This document shows positions 1 through 7,986 of a DNA stretch of 64,000 nucleotides, piece after piece; the stretch's first letter is position 1; every line of letters starts with the position of its first letter. This DNA is from Streptomyces sp. NBC_00223 (GTDB lineage: Bacteria; Actinomycetota; Actinomycetes; Streptomycetales; Streptomycetaceae). The notes under the pieces are model-generated. The model was given only the letters and a program-made list of their open reading frames with translations, was not told the DNA's origin and ran no database searches. Location of the stretch: assembly GCF_036199905.1 (NCBI RefSeq), contig NZ_CP108109.1, positions 5,765,501-5,829,500 on the forward strand. Reading direction: 5' to 3'. The position numbers and the translations under genes are program-made.

Positions 1-153
1 CTCCGACCAGCCGGCGGCGGCCTCGGCGTCGGTCAGCCCGATGCCGGCCGCGGCCTTCGCCGGAACGGAAGAGCCATTGACGCGCAGCGTCTGGTAAAGG
101 GCGAGACCGATGTCACCGGCATCCGGTCCACCGCTGCGAACGGAATTGGCCAC
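1..153 (-). CDS. N-terminal fragment of a possible helix-turn-helix regulator (runs off window start)
   Basis: A GTG start at 153 follows a purine-rich ribosome site (AAAGGGGG) on the minus strand and opens a frame that continues past base 1. The first 51 residues read MANSVRSGGPDAGDIGLALY onward, then a segment with LTDAEAAAGWSE. That segment resembles the start of a helix-turn-helix in small LuxR/TrmB-like Streptomyces regulators. Only the N-terminus is present, so the family is a guess. The frame and ribosome site are seen directly. Confidence 0.5.
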   Translation of the reverse strand, partial: MANSVRSGGPDAGDIGLALYQTLRVNGSSVPAKAAAGIGLTDAEAAAGWSE

Positions 154-558
154 GGTATCCCCCTTTCATCACCGCGTGCCGAACGTGCGGTTCCTGCACG
201 ACGTGGCGACTGCACCCGATGTGACTCTAGCAATGGATCGTCCCCGTGCCATCGGGTGAAGTCCGACCTTGCCAGGCGAGCGGCCCCGGGCCTGGGCCGG
301 TGTGGTGTGGATCACCCGTGCCACGCAGCGGTTCTCACTGTGCGTACACGCTCCGGGGGCCGGGTAGGGGCTCCGGATATCCTCCGGTTCTGGTCCGGTT
401 CCGCTCTGGTCCGGCGCCGATTTCGGTCCGATTCCGGGTCGGTACGGGGGTGCGGGGAGCTGTGCGGGGCCTGTGAGGGGTCGGTCCGGGGGTGCTCCGG
501 GGGCCGGATCGGGGCAGTGGTGGTGTGCGAGGGGCGCGAGGGGCGGTGAGGTGAGCCG
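154..558. other. 405-bp intergenic stretch between divergent genes
   Basis: This stretch separates the minus-strand gene at the window edge from the oxidoreductase at 559. It should hold both promoters, but I see no convincing -35/-10 pair. Bases 390-450 carry short imperfect repeats of the type TCCGGTTC/TCCGATTC. No supported gene was found. Confidence 0.4.
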
Positions 559-1689
559 ATGGGACCGCTGGACGCGGCGCCCCTGCCGGTCGTACTGATC
601 GGCGCGGGCAAGGTGGCCCACGCGGCGCACCTGCGGGAGATCCGCGACCTTCCGCACGCCCTGCGGCTCGTGGCCGTCGTGGAGAGCGACCCCGGCCGCC
701 TCGCCGCCGTACGGGCCGCCGGTTTCCCGGACGCCGCCGCGTGCGCGACGCTCGACGAGGCCGTACGGGCGGGGGCGCGCGCCGCGCTGTGCTGCACACC
801 CTGGTGGACGCACCGCGAGATCGTGCTCGCCTGCCTGGAGCTCGGGCTGCCCGTGCTGTGCGAGAAGCCGGTGAGCCTGGACCTCGCCGAGATCGACGAG
901 CTGATCGCGGCCGAGCGCGCGGCCGGGGTGCCGGTCGCCGCCGGGTACATGAAGCGCCACGACCCGGTGGTGCGCCTCTTCCTCGACCACTGCCGGGAGC
1001 GCCTGGCCGTCGCCCGCCGGTTCACCGCCGACATCCACGACCCCAACGCGCCCCACCAGGTCGCGCACCTGCTGCCGTACGACCCGCCGCCGTACGGCCC
1101 CCAGCCCCCGCCCGCGGTGGCCGCCCTGGTCCGGGCGCTGGGGGAGGGGGCCGGCGACCTGCGGCGTGAGGTGTACGCGCGGGGGCTCGGCGGTTCGCTG
1201 ATCCACCAGGTCAATCTGGTGCACGCGGTGCTCGCGGACGGCGGCCCGGGGCTGTACGGGAAGCTGCTGCACGCCGACCAGTGGGCGGGCGGGAGCGCGG
1301 TGAGCTGCCGGTGGCGGCCGGACGACGGCTTCGCGGTCGACCTCACCCACGCGCGGCTGCCCGCGCACCGCCGTTACCGGGAAGTCCTCGAATTCACCGC
1401 CGAGGACGGTGTGGCCACGCTGACGCTGCCCTCGCCGTACGCCCGTGACGAGTCGGCGACGCTGAACGTCGAGACATGGGACGCGCGGACGGGGGTCGGG
1501 ACGCGGCGGATCCATACGGCGGAGCCGGGGCGGACCGGGTTCCGGGGGCAACTGGTCGCGTGGGCGCGGAGTCTGGGGGCGGGCGTCGGGGCCGGGGCGG
1601 GCGTGGCGGCGGCCGGGCCGCTGCCGGGGCTGGCGGAGGTGCGGCGGGACGCCGGGGTGGTGCGGGAGGCCGCGCTGCGGCTGGGCTGA
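559..1689 (+). CDS. Gfo/Idh/MocA-family NAD(P)-dependent oxidoreductase
   Basis: A 376-residue protein with an N-terminal Rossmann fold: GAGKVAHAAH at residues 16-24 matches the glycine-rich dinucleotide loop, and CEKPVSL at 101-107 is the diagnostic EKP motif of the Gfo/Idh/MocA family. Members oxidise or reduce sugars, inositols or related polyols with NAD(P). A GAGGTGA ribosome site lies just before the ATG at 559. It stands alone, with a weakly defined promoter region upstream and a small secreted protein downstream, so the substrate cannot be inferred. The C-terminal 40 residues are Ala/Gly-rich, which is unusual but in frame. Confidence 0.85.
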   Translation: MGPLDAAPLPVVLIGAGKVAHAAHLREIRDLPHALRLVAVVESDPGRLAAVRAAGFPDAAACATLDEAVRAGARAALCCTPWWTHREIVLACLELGLPVLCEKPVSLDLAEIDELIAAERAAGVPVAAGYMKRHDPVVRLFLDHCRERLAVARRFTADIHDPNAPHQVAHLLPYDPPPYGPQPPPAVAALVRALGEGAGDLRREVYARGLGGSLIHQVNLVHAVLADGGPGLYGKLLHADQWAGGSAVSCRWRPDDGFAVDLTHARLPAHRRYREVLEFTAEDGVATLTLPSPYARDESATLNVETWDARTGVGTRRIHTAEPGRTGFRGQLVAWARSLGAGVGAGAGVAAAGPLPGLAEVRRDAGVVREAALRLG

Positions 1690-1802
1690 GCGAGCGGCTT
1701 TCGGCCGGCTCGGCGGTGCGTGGGCTGCGGCCTGTTCGGTTGAGCCCCACCCGACCCATCAGGGCCGGGAGTCGCCCTGCGTCACATATTGGCCTAGACC
1801 TA

Positions 1803-1831
1803 TTGCTGCTGTGTGTACTCGCCCGCTAACT
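1803..1831 (+). promoter_or_regulatory. Candidate vegetative promoter for the small secreted protein
   Basis: TTGCTG (1803-1808) and CTAACT (1826-1831) are separated by 17 bases, a reasonable sigma-70/HrdB-type pair about 80 bases before the ATG at 1912. Based on sequence fit only. Confidence 0.4.
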
Positions 1832-1911
1832 TCTAGCTGCGCGCGCAGCCAGGCACCACCTTCCCCCACCCGGCGGGCCCTCCGGCCTGCCCCGGAAAGG
1901 AGTTGTGCACC

Positions 1912-2151
1912 ATGGCCACACGCTTCATGGCCCGTACCGGCTTGGTCCTCGGCACCGCCCTGCTCGGCATGGGAGTGCTCTCGTCCTCGGCGCAAGCCTC
2001 GCCCCCGCCCGGCTCCGGGTTCTTCGTGCTGGGGTACTTCCGCACCGAGGCGCAGTGCGTCGACGCGGCGCAGGCGAACTACCCGGTCCACGGCCCGGTC
2101 TACATCTGTGAGCCGCTCACCAACGGGCTGTACGCCCTCTGGATGCACTGA
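1912..2151 (+). CDS. Small secreted protein, unknown function
   Basis: A 79-residue protein. Residues 1-28 form a clear signal peptide: two Arg residues, a hydrophobic run, then SSAQAS as a signal-peptidase site. The mature part is only about 50 residues and has two cysteines (in AQCVDA and YICEPL) that could form one disulfide. The ATG at 1912 is preceded by GGAAAGGAG. The in-frame TTG nine bases upstream overlaps that ribosome site and is unlikely to be used. No family is recognised. Small exported two-cysteine proteins of this kind are common in Streptomyces. Confidence 0.75.
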   Translation: MATRFMARTGLVLGTALLGMGVLSSSAQASPPPGSGFFVLGYFRTEAQCVDAAQANYPVHGPVYICEPLTNGLYALWMH

Positions 2152-2337
2152 CGGGTGACCGCCCGCTCGTCGTCCCGGGCCCCGTCGTCCGCCGCTCCGG
2201 CGCGGGCGGCGGGGCCCGGTCGTGGGGCAGTCCTGGGCAGTCCTGGACGGCCTGTCGGATCCGAGGGCGACATTGTGTGTGAGCTGTGCGGGTGGGTAGC
2301 CGCGAGGCAAGGAGCCCATCTTACGGAGGTGACCGGA

Positions 2338-2757
2338 ATGCTGATCCTGGGACTGCTGCTCCTTGCTTGTATAGCGGCGTTCACCGGTCTGGCCCTCGCC
2401 GACAACGTGTCGGGCGGCCCGGACTACCACGTGACCATACTCGGCAACCACATCGCGACCATGAACTCGCTGGCGATCTTCTGCGCCGGACTCGGGCTGG
2501 CGCTGCTGTTCGGCCTCTCGGCCATGCTGGCGATGACCGGCCTGGCGATGCACCGTCGCAAGAGCCACATGCTGCACTCGGCTCGGCGCGACGCGGCCGT
2601 CAACGCGAGGGAGCGCGACTCGCTGGCCGCCCGAGTGGACGACGACCGTAGGACCACCGGTGAGGGTGCCGGGGACCGAGGTTACGCCGGAGCGACGGGC
2701 TCCGCACGCGCGGACAAGCCGCGAAGGCACCACACGCCGCACCTGTTCGGCCACTAG
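2338..2757 (+). CDS. Small membrane protein with two transmembrane helices
   Basis: A 139-residue protein. Residues 1-20 and about 45-68 are strongly hydrophobic (LILGLLLLACIAAF and an AIFCAGLGLALLFGL-type stretch) and should span the membrane. The remaining 65 residues are charged, Arg/Asp-rich and His-rich at the end, and probably cytoplasmic. The start is set by TTACGGAGGTGACC immediately before the ATG at 2338. An upstream in-frame extension back to 2155 is Ala/Pro-rich without a ribosome site and is rejected. The arrangement resembles small Streptomyces membrane proteins of unknown role. Confidence 0.7.
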   Translation: MLILGLLLLACIAAFTGLALADNVSGGPDYHVTILGNHIATMNSLAIFCAGLGLALLFGLSAMLAMTGLAMHRRKSHMLHSARRDAAVNARERDSLAARVDDDRRTTGEGAGDRGYAGATGSARADKPRRHHTPHLFGH

Positions 2758-2929
2758 GCCACCAGGCGAAGGCCGTGACCGGCCCGTGCGTGGGTCGTGC
2801 CCGACTCGGGCCCGGCATCGCGTCGGAGCCACGGTCCGGACTCGGGGCCGGACCGTTCGCGGTGAAAACCTTTGGACACGCGGGACTCCTCGCGGTGGGA
2901 TGAACACACGCCCACCCCGAGGAGTACGC

Positions 2930-3859
2930 GTGTCCGACGCAGGTACGAACGGTCCGCCGCCGATCGACGAGGCCCTCGTACGGCGGCTGTTGGCCGCGCA
3001 GTTCCCGCAGTGGGCCGAACTGCCGATCTCACTGGTTCCGTTGCCGGGAGTGGACAACGCCACGTTCCGGCTCGGCGGGGCCATGTCCGTACGGCTGCCG
3101 CGCTTCCCGCGGTGGGTGGGTCAGGTCGAGCGCGAGCACGAGTGGCTGCCTCGGCTGGCCCCGCACCTGCCGCTGCCGATCCCGGTCCCCCTGGCCAAGG
3201 GCGAGCCGGGGGAGGGGTACCCGTACCCGTGGTCGGTCTACCGCTGGATCGACGGAACACCCGGTACGGCGGACGGTTTCACCGATGACGTGCGGACCGC
3301 GCGGGATCTCGCCGAGTTCGTCCGCGCCCTCCAGCGGATCGACCCGGCCGGCGGGCCCGCGCCGCAGTGGAGCAACGCGTTCCGCGGCGTGCCGCTCGGG
3401 GACGAACGCGACTCGATCGCCACCGAGGCGCGGGTCCGGCCGAAGATCGCGGATCTCTCCGGGCTGATCGACACCGGGGCCGTGACGGCGGCCTGGGAGG
3501 CGGCGCTCGCGGCTCCCCCGTGGGCCGGGGACCCGGTGTGGGTCCACGGCGACCTCGCGCCGGCGAACATGCTGACGAGGGAGGGCCGGCTGAGCGCGGT
3601 CATCGACTTCGGCACGGTCGCGGTGGGGGACCCGGCGGTGGACCTGCTCCCGGCGTGGGGCCTGCTGGACGCGCCCGGCCGGGAGGTCTTCCGTTCCGCC
3701 CTCGGGGTGGACGACGCGACGTGGGCGAGGGGCCGCGGCTGGGCCCTGGCCTCTGCCCTCCCGGCACCGTCGGACCCGTACTTCCATGACCACCCCGAAC
3801 GAATCGCCCTGGCCCTGCGCCGACTCGCCGCGATCGTGGCGGACACCACGGAACGCTGA
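2930..3859 (+). CDS. Aminoglycoside phosphotransferase-family kinase
   Basis: A 309-residue protein with the protein-kinase-like APH fold. HGDLAPANML at residues 206-215 is the catalytic loop (Asp208 as base), and VIDFGTVAVGDPAVD at 224-238 carries the metal-binding Asp. The sequence around residues 90-113 (YPYPWSVYRWIDG) matches the macrolide/aminoglycoside-type subgroup. Such enzymes phosphorylate antibiotic hydroxyls or small metabolites with ATP or GTP. No resistance or biosynthesis genes adjoin it, so the substrate is unknown. The GTG at 2930 follows GAGGAG. Upstream in-frame codons lack a ribosome site. Confidence 0.85.
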   Translation: MSDAGTNGPPPIDEALVRRLLAAQFPQWAELPISLVPLPGVDNATFRLGGAMSVRLPRFPRWVGQVEREHEWLPRLAPHLPLPIPVPLAKGEPGEGYPYPWSVYRWIDGTPGTADGFTDDVRTARDLAEFVRALQRIDPAGGPAPQWSNAFRGVPLGDERDSIATEARVRPKIADLSGLIDTGAVTAAWEAALAAPPWAGDPVWVHGDLAPANMLTREGRLSAVIDFGTVAVGDPAVDLLPAWGLLDAPGREVFRSALGVDDATWARGRGWALASALPAPSDPYFHDHPERIALALRRLAAIVADTTER

Positions 3860-3907
3860 CCTACACGTCCGCATCCCGCCGGCCCGGCCGGGCTCGCGTT
3901 ATGGGCG

Positions 3908-6850
3908 TCATGGCGAGGGGAGGGTGGGGACGGGCCAGGCGAAGCGGCGGACCAGGGGCAAGTGCTGCCGCAGGGCGGCGACGGTGAGCGTTCCGACGTC
4001 CGGCACCCCCGTGAGTCCCGCCAGGAAGCCGTCGACCCTTGCCGGATCGGCCTGCCCGCGCACCGCTGTCTCCAGCCACTCGCGTATCGGCGTGGCCTCC
4101 TCCGCCGCGGCCAGAGCGGCGGGGACGACGGTCGGGAAGCCGACGACCAGCGCGGTCACCACCATGAGTGCGGGGTCGTGGGGCGCGGCCTCCCCCACGG
4201 ACCTGGCCTTCATCACCCGGTACAGATTGAGGAACCGCTTGGCCCGCTGCGGCGAGCTGCCGACCAGCGGGGCGACCACTTCGAGCAGCCGCAGGTCCTC
4301 GGGCGTGAGGGCGAGGGACGCGGCCGCGAGGGTGACCTCCGCGAAGCCTCGGAAGTCGGCCTGCGCCGGGGCCGCGACGGCACCCCGAGCCGCGTCGGAC
4401 GACGGCGACACAGCGGCGGCGGGGCCGACAGACGCGGGCTCCGCCGCCGCTGTGTCGTCCGGCTGACCCGCGAGCGCCGTCTGCCGGAGCAGTTCGACCG
4501 AGCTCTCCCGGGTCATCGCGGGCAGGGTGTAGCTGAGCTGGAAGATCTTGTCGAGGTAGTCCGCGGGGTCGGCGTGGCCGCCGGGGCCGCCCTGCGGATC
4601 GGCGCCCCCCTGCGGGTCGGTCCCGCTCAGCAGCAGCGGATGCTGATGGAGCAGCGAACGGCTCAGCCACCGCGAGTCGACCCCCACGACGACCACGAAC
4701 AGCGGCAGCGCCAGCAGCAGATGGACCGCCTCCAGCACGGTCGCCACCACCTTCGGCGGACAGCGGTCCAGGTCGTCGATGTACAGGACGATACGGTCGA
4801 TGCCCCCACCGTCCTCGGCGGCCGCTTTACGGAGGAAGCTCTCCAGGTCCCGCAGATCGCGGTGGGCCAGCGCGACCACGCCGAGATAGCGGCCGTAGTC
4901 CGCGCTGGCGACCCGGTCGGCGAGATAGCGCTCCAGCAGCCGTTCCCCGGTGAGCCGGGCGAGGGCGTCCCGCGCGGCCCGTTCCCGCTCCCTGGCCCGG
5001 GTCAACGCTTCGCGGGCTGAAGCGAGTTCGGCCGTCGCGAGGTCGAGGCGTTCCTGCGCGGCGCCGGCCTCCCGTTCCTGGGCGGCCGACAATTCGGCCA
5101 GCCGCGCGTCGAGTTGCCGTTGCAGCGCGGTGGCCGGGCCGAGCAGCGTACGGGCGAGGCCGGTCTGTCGGCGTACCCAGGCCACCGCACCCGAGCACAG
5201 GCCCACCGCCTGCGCGCCCGCGGCCGTCGCGGCGGCGGCCCAGCCCGTGGACCAGTCGATCAGCGCGCTCGCGAGGAAACCGCCGGTCGTGAGCACGGCC
5301 GCGGTGCCGAGCCCGAGGAAGAGCGGTGTCCGGTACCACGGCCCGGCCGTGGACAAGCGGCGTGTGCTGTCGGCCAGTTCACGGGTCTCCGTGACCGCCG
5401 CGGCCACCTCCTGGGCGCCCGCGCCGACGGGGGCTAGGCCCACGGCCCGGGACGCCTCGTTGAAGGCGGCCAGCGCCGGCCCGTCCACCCGCAGGCCGGA
5501 CAGCAGGTCCCGTGCCCGCAGACCGGCCGCGGCCTCCCGCGCCTCGCGGTGCTCGTCGCTGATCCTTACGACCGCCAACCGGGCCTCTTCGGCGAGGTGT
5601 TCGGCGGTGCGTGTGTCCGCCACGGCCGCCGCCCTGGTCTCCTGGATGCCGTGGATCTGCTCCATCGCCTCTTCGAGCAGCTGCTCGGGCGCGTCGGCGT
5701 GGCCGTTGAGCGAGTCGAAGATGTGGTGGATGAGGCTGGCCCACAGATTGGCCTCGGCGTAGTGCCAGGCGTTGAACCACACGCTGACCACCCGGCGGCA
5801 GAAGGCCGGCTCCAGGGGCTCCCCGGCCGGGCCGTACCGGTGGACGACCGTCCCCGAGGTGAGCCGGCGGATGTCGCTCTCCAGCCGGCGCATGAAGAAG
5901 GTCTTGCCGCTGCCCCAGTCGCCGAACAGGCCCAGCGCGAGCGGCGGTTGCAGCGCCCGCGAGGAGATCAGCACGGCCAGGGCGAGCGTGTCCTCGGATA
6001 TTCCCAGCAGATCCGGCCCGGTCGAGACCTCACCGGCGAACCCCGGCACGGTCCACTGCGGCACGCGGGGGCGCCGGATGGGTGGGGGCGCGGCCCGATC
6101 GGACGGCGGGCCTTCGTGGGCGATGTTCCTGGCGAAGGCCAGCTCCATCGATGTGCCACCCGTGTCGAACGTGACGGCCGAATTCTCGTGGGACGCCTCG
6201 GGGTCTCGGAGGTTGCGGCGGAGCGTCCCGTCGAAGACGAAATACCCCGGAGCATCGGCCCGGCCCTCGCGCAGCAGGGAGACAAGTCCGCCGGTGAGGA
6301 CAGGGAACTCCGCCCCGACCGGAGCGATGGTCCAATAGTCCTCCGACGTCGTCGTGAGACCGAGCGTCGAACTGAGCCGGCCCCTGCCGGTGACTGCCTC
6401 GGCCCAGTCGCTCTCGATGAACGCCCGTCGGCCGTATGCGCAGTCGAGAATCACGGCCTTGTAGCGGGCCCGGCTCCTGGCCAGGATGTTCACGACGGAA
6501 CGCCACGGGACCAGCCCGTCGGCGGAGCCGGTCCCGGGACCGGCCGACCGTGTGGCCAGCCGCAGTTCGTCCTCGACGCGGATGCCGTGGCCCGCGTAGT
6601 AGACGATCAGGGTGTCGGTGGCCCTGGCCGACGCGTCGGTGATGGCGTTGAGCACGGCGGTGTCGTCCGGGTCGATGAGCAGCGATCCCGTCCGGTCGGC
6701 ATGGAACAGCGCGACCGGCGAGTCGGTCAGCAGCCCGTGCAGGGCGACGGCGCCCCGGCGTACCGAGGGCAGCTCGGGAAGCGAGGGGTCGTCGGTGAGG
6801 CCCGCGCCGATCACCACAAGCCGTGACGCGTCCGGATCAGGTATGTGCAT
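3908..6850 (-). CDS. Caspase-like protease fused to a KAP-family P-loop NTPase
   Basis: A 980-residue single-gene fusion. Residues 10-150 look like a caspase (peptidase C14) domain: YYAGHG places the catalytic His at 88 and VILDCAYG the Cys at 137. Residues about 285-780 are a KAP NTPase. The Walker A motif is GDWGSGKT (310-317), followed by the family signature VWFNAWHY (357-364). Two membrane helices lie near 509-560, and a long Glu/Ala/Arg coiled coil at about 575-640. Walker B is LYIDDLDRCPP (689-699), followed by DYLDKIFQLSYTLP (764-777). KAP proteins characteristically carry transmembrane helices inserted in the P-loop domain. The ATG at 6850 follows GGGGGGAGTGACG. An upstream in-frame extension lacks such support. 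Fusion of a protease effector to a membrane-anchored NTPase suggests a signal-gated cell-death or immunity protein (inference). Confidence 0.88.
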   Translation of the reverse strand: MHIPDPDASRLVVIGAGLTDDPSLPELPSVRRGAVALHGLLTDSPVALFHADRTGSLLIDPDDTAVLNAITDASARATDTLIVYYAGHGIRVEDELRLATRSAGPGTGSADGLVPWRSVVNILARSRARYKAVILDCAYGRRAFIESDWAEAVTGRGRLSSTLGLTTTSEDYWTIAPVGAEFPVLTGGLVSLLREGRADAPGYFVFDGTLRRNLRDPEASHENSAVTFDTGGTSMELAFARNIAHEGPPSDRAAPPPIRRPRVPQWTVPGFAGEVSTGPDLLGISEDTLALAVLISSRALQPPLALGLFGDWGSGKTFFMRRLESDIRRLTSGTVVHRYGPAGEPLEPAFCRRVVSVWFNAWHYAEANLWASLIHHIFDSLNGHADAPEQLLEEAMEQIHGIQETRAAAVADTRTAEHLAEEARLAVVRISDEHREAREAAAGLRARDLLSGLRVDGPALAAFNEASRAVGLAPVGAGAQEVAAAVTETRELADSTRRLSTAGPWYRTPLFLGLGTAAVLTTGGFLASALIDWSTGWAAAATAAGAQAVGLCSGAVAWVRRQTGLARTLLGPATALQRQLDARLAELSAAQEREAGAAQERLDLATAELASAREALTRARERERAARDALARLTGERLLERYLADRVASADYGRYLGVVALAHRDLRDLESFLRKAAAEDGGGIDRIVLYIDDLDRCPPKVVATVLEAVHLLLALPLFVVVVGVDSRWLSRSLLHQHPLLLSGTDPQGGADPQGGPGGHADPADYLDKIFQLSYTLPAMTRESSVELLRQTALAGQPDDTAAAEPASVGPAAAVSPSSDAARGAVAAPAQADFRGFAEVTLAAASLALTPEDLRLLEVVAPLVGSSPQRAKRFLNLYRVMKARSVGEAAPHDPALMVVTALVVGFPTVVPAALAAAEEATPIREWLETAVRGQADPARVDGFLAGLTGVPDVGTLTVAALRQHLPLVRRFAWPVPTLPSP

Positions 6851-6957
6851 CGTCACTCCCCCCGGCCGGGGCAGCCAGGACCCGGCACCCACGTGCCCGC
6901 CGCGACAGCCGCCAGCGGCTCGTACGAACCAGCCCCATGAGGGGGCACACGTAAGTG

Positions 6958-6991
6958 GTGGCGGCCCCCGGGGGGGGTGGGGGGCCGCCAC
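6958..6991. promoter_or_regulatory. Strong hairpin with poly-G loop between divergent genes
   Basis: Perfect 12-base arms (GTGGCGGCCCCC at 6958-6969 and its complement at 6980-6991) enclose a loop of nearly all G. The hairpin lies between the divergent caspase-KAP and PhzF genes, about 110 bases from either start. A factor-independent terminator would normally sit downstream of a gene, so this may be a leader structure or an insulator. Confidence 0.5.
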
Positions 6992-7119
6992 GCACCCCCT
7001 ACGTTACGCGTGCGGAGGCGCGTACGTGGCGAACGTGGCCCACTCGGCGGGGCGGAATTCCGGATTGCCGCTCCGACCCGCCCTCGCGGCGGCGGCGGGA
7101 GCGGCGCTAGGTTGGTCGG

Positions 7120-7962
7120 ATGGTGAGCGAAGTACTGCGTTATGTCGCGTTCAGCACCGATCCGGAAGGCGGCAATCCGGCGGGCGTGGTGCTCGACGCC
7201 ACAGGCGCCGACGAAACCGTGATGTCGGCCACAGCGGCCGAAGTGGGCTACTCCGAAACGGCGTTCGCGGCGCCGCGGGCCGACGGCGATCTGGACCTGC
7301 GGTATTTCAGCCCGCGGGCCGAGGTGCCCTTCTGCGGCCACGCGACCATTGCGACGGCGGTCGCGTACGCCGAGCGGCACGGCGTGGGCGAGCTGACCTT
7401 CCACACCCAGGCCGGCCCGGTCGCGGTGTCGACCAGCGCGGCCGAGGACGGCTCTGTGACGGCCACGCTGGTGAGCGTGCCGCCCCGCTCGGTGCCGCTC
7501 GCGGACGCCGACCTGGCGGAACTCCTCGCCGCGCTGCGCTGGTCGGCCGACGATCTGGACCCGGCGCTGCCCCCGAGGGCCGCCTACGCCGGGGCCTGGC
7601 ACCCGGTGATCGCCGCCGCGAGCCGGGCCCGGCTCGCCGACCTGGACTACGGCATGGACGCGCTGGCCGACCTCATGCGGCGGCGCGACTGGACCACGAT
7701 CGACCTGGTGTGGCGGGAGTCGGCGTCGGTCTTCCACGTCCGCAACCCCTTCCCGCCCGGCGGCGTCGTGGAGGACCCCGCCACGGGCGCGGCCGCCGCG
7801 GCACTGGGCGGCTACCTGCGCGAACTCGGCATGGTCTCGCCGCCCGCGACGGTCACCGTACGCCAGGGCGACGACATGGGCCGTCCGAGCGTCATCACGG
7901 TGACGATCCCGGCCGGGGCGGACAGCGGCATCGCGGTCACCGGGACGGCCGTACCGCTCTGA
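7120..7962 (+). CDS. PhzF-family isomerase/epimerase-like protein
   Basis: A 280-residue protein of the diaminopimelate-epimerase-like PhzF fold. GNPAGVVLD at 19-27 and GYSETAF at 43-49, which contains the catalytic Glu46, are the hallmark motifs. EVPFCGHATIATA follows at about 68-80, and DPATGAAAAALGGYL near 218-232 marks the second half-domain. PhzF itself isomerises trans-2,3-dihydro-3-hydroxyanthranilate in phenazine synthesis, but most members have unknown substrates. No phenazine genes lie nearby. It faces the caspase-KAP gene head-to-head and ends 24 bases from the convergent DUF3626 gene. Confidence 0.88.
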   Translation: MVSEVLRYVAFSTDPEGGNPAGVVLDATGADETVMSATAAEVGYSETAFAAPRADGDLDLRYFSPRAEVPFCGHATIATAVAYAERHGVGELTFHTQAGPVAVSTSAAEDGSVTATLVSVPPRSVPLADADLAELLAALRWSADDLDPALPPRAAYAGAWHPVIAAASRARLADLDYGMDALADLMRRRDWTTIDLVWRESASVFHVRNPFPPGGVVEDPATGAAAAALGGYLRELGMVSPPATVTVRQGDDMGRPSVITVTIPAGADSGIAVTGTAVPL

Positions 7963-7986
7963 GACCAGCCGGGGACGTGCACGGCG

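Noticed and set aside
6851..6991. Upstream extension of the caspase-KAP protein by 47 residues
   Set aside because: The extension is Pro/Gly-rich and crosses the hairpin. The ATG at 6850 has a strong ribosome site and is followed directly by the domain.
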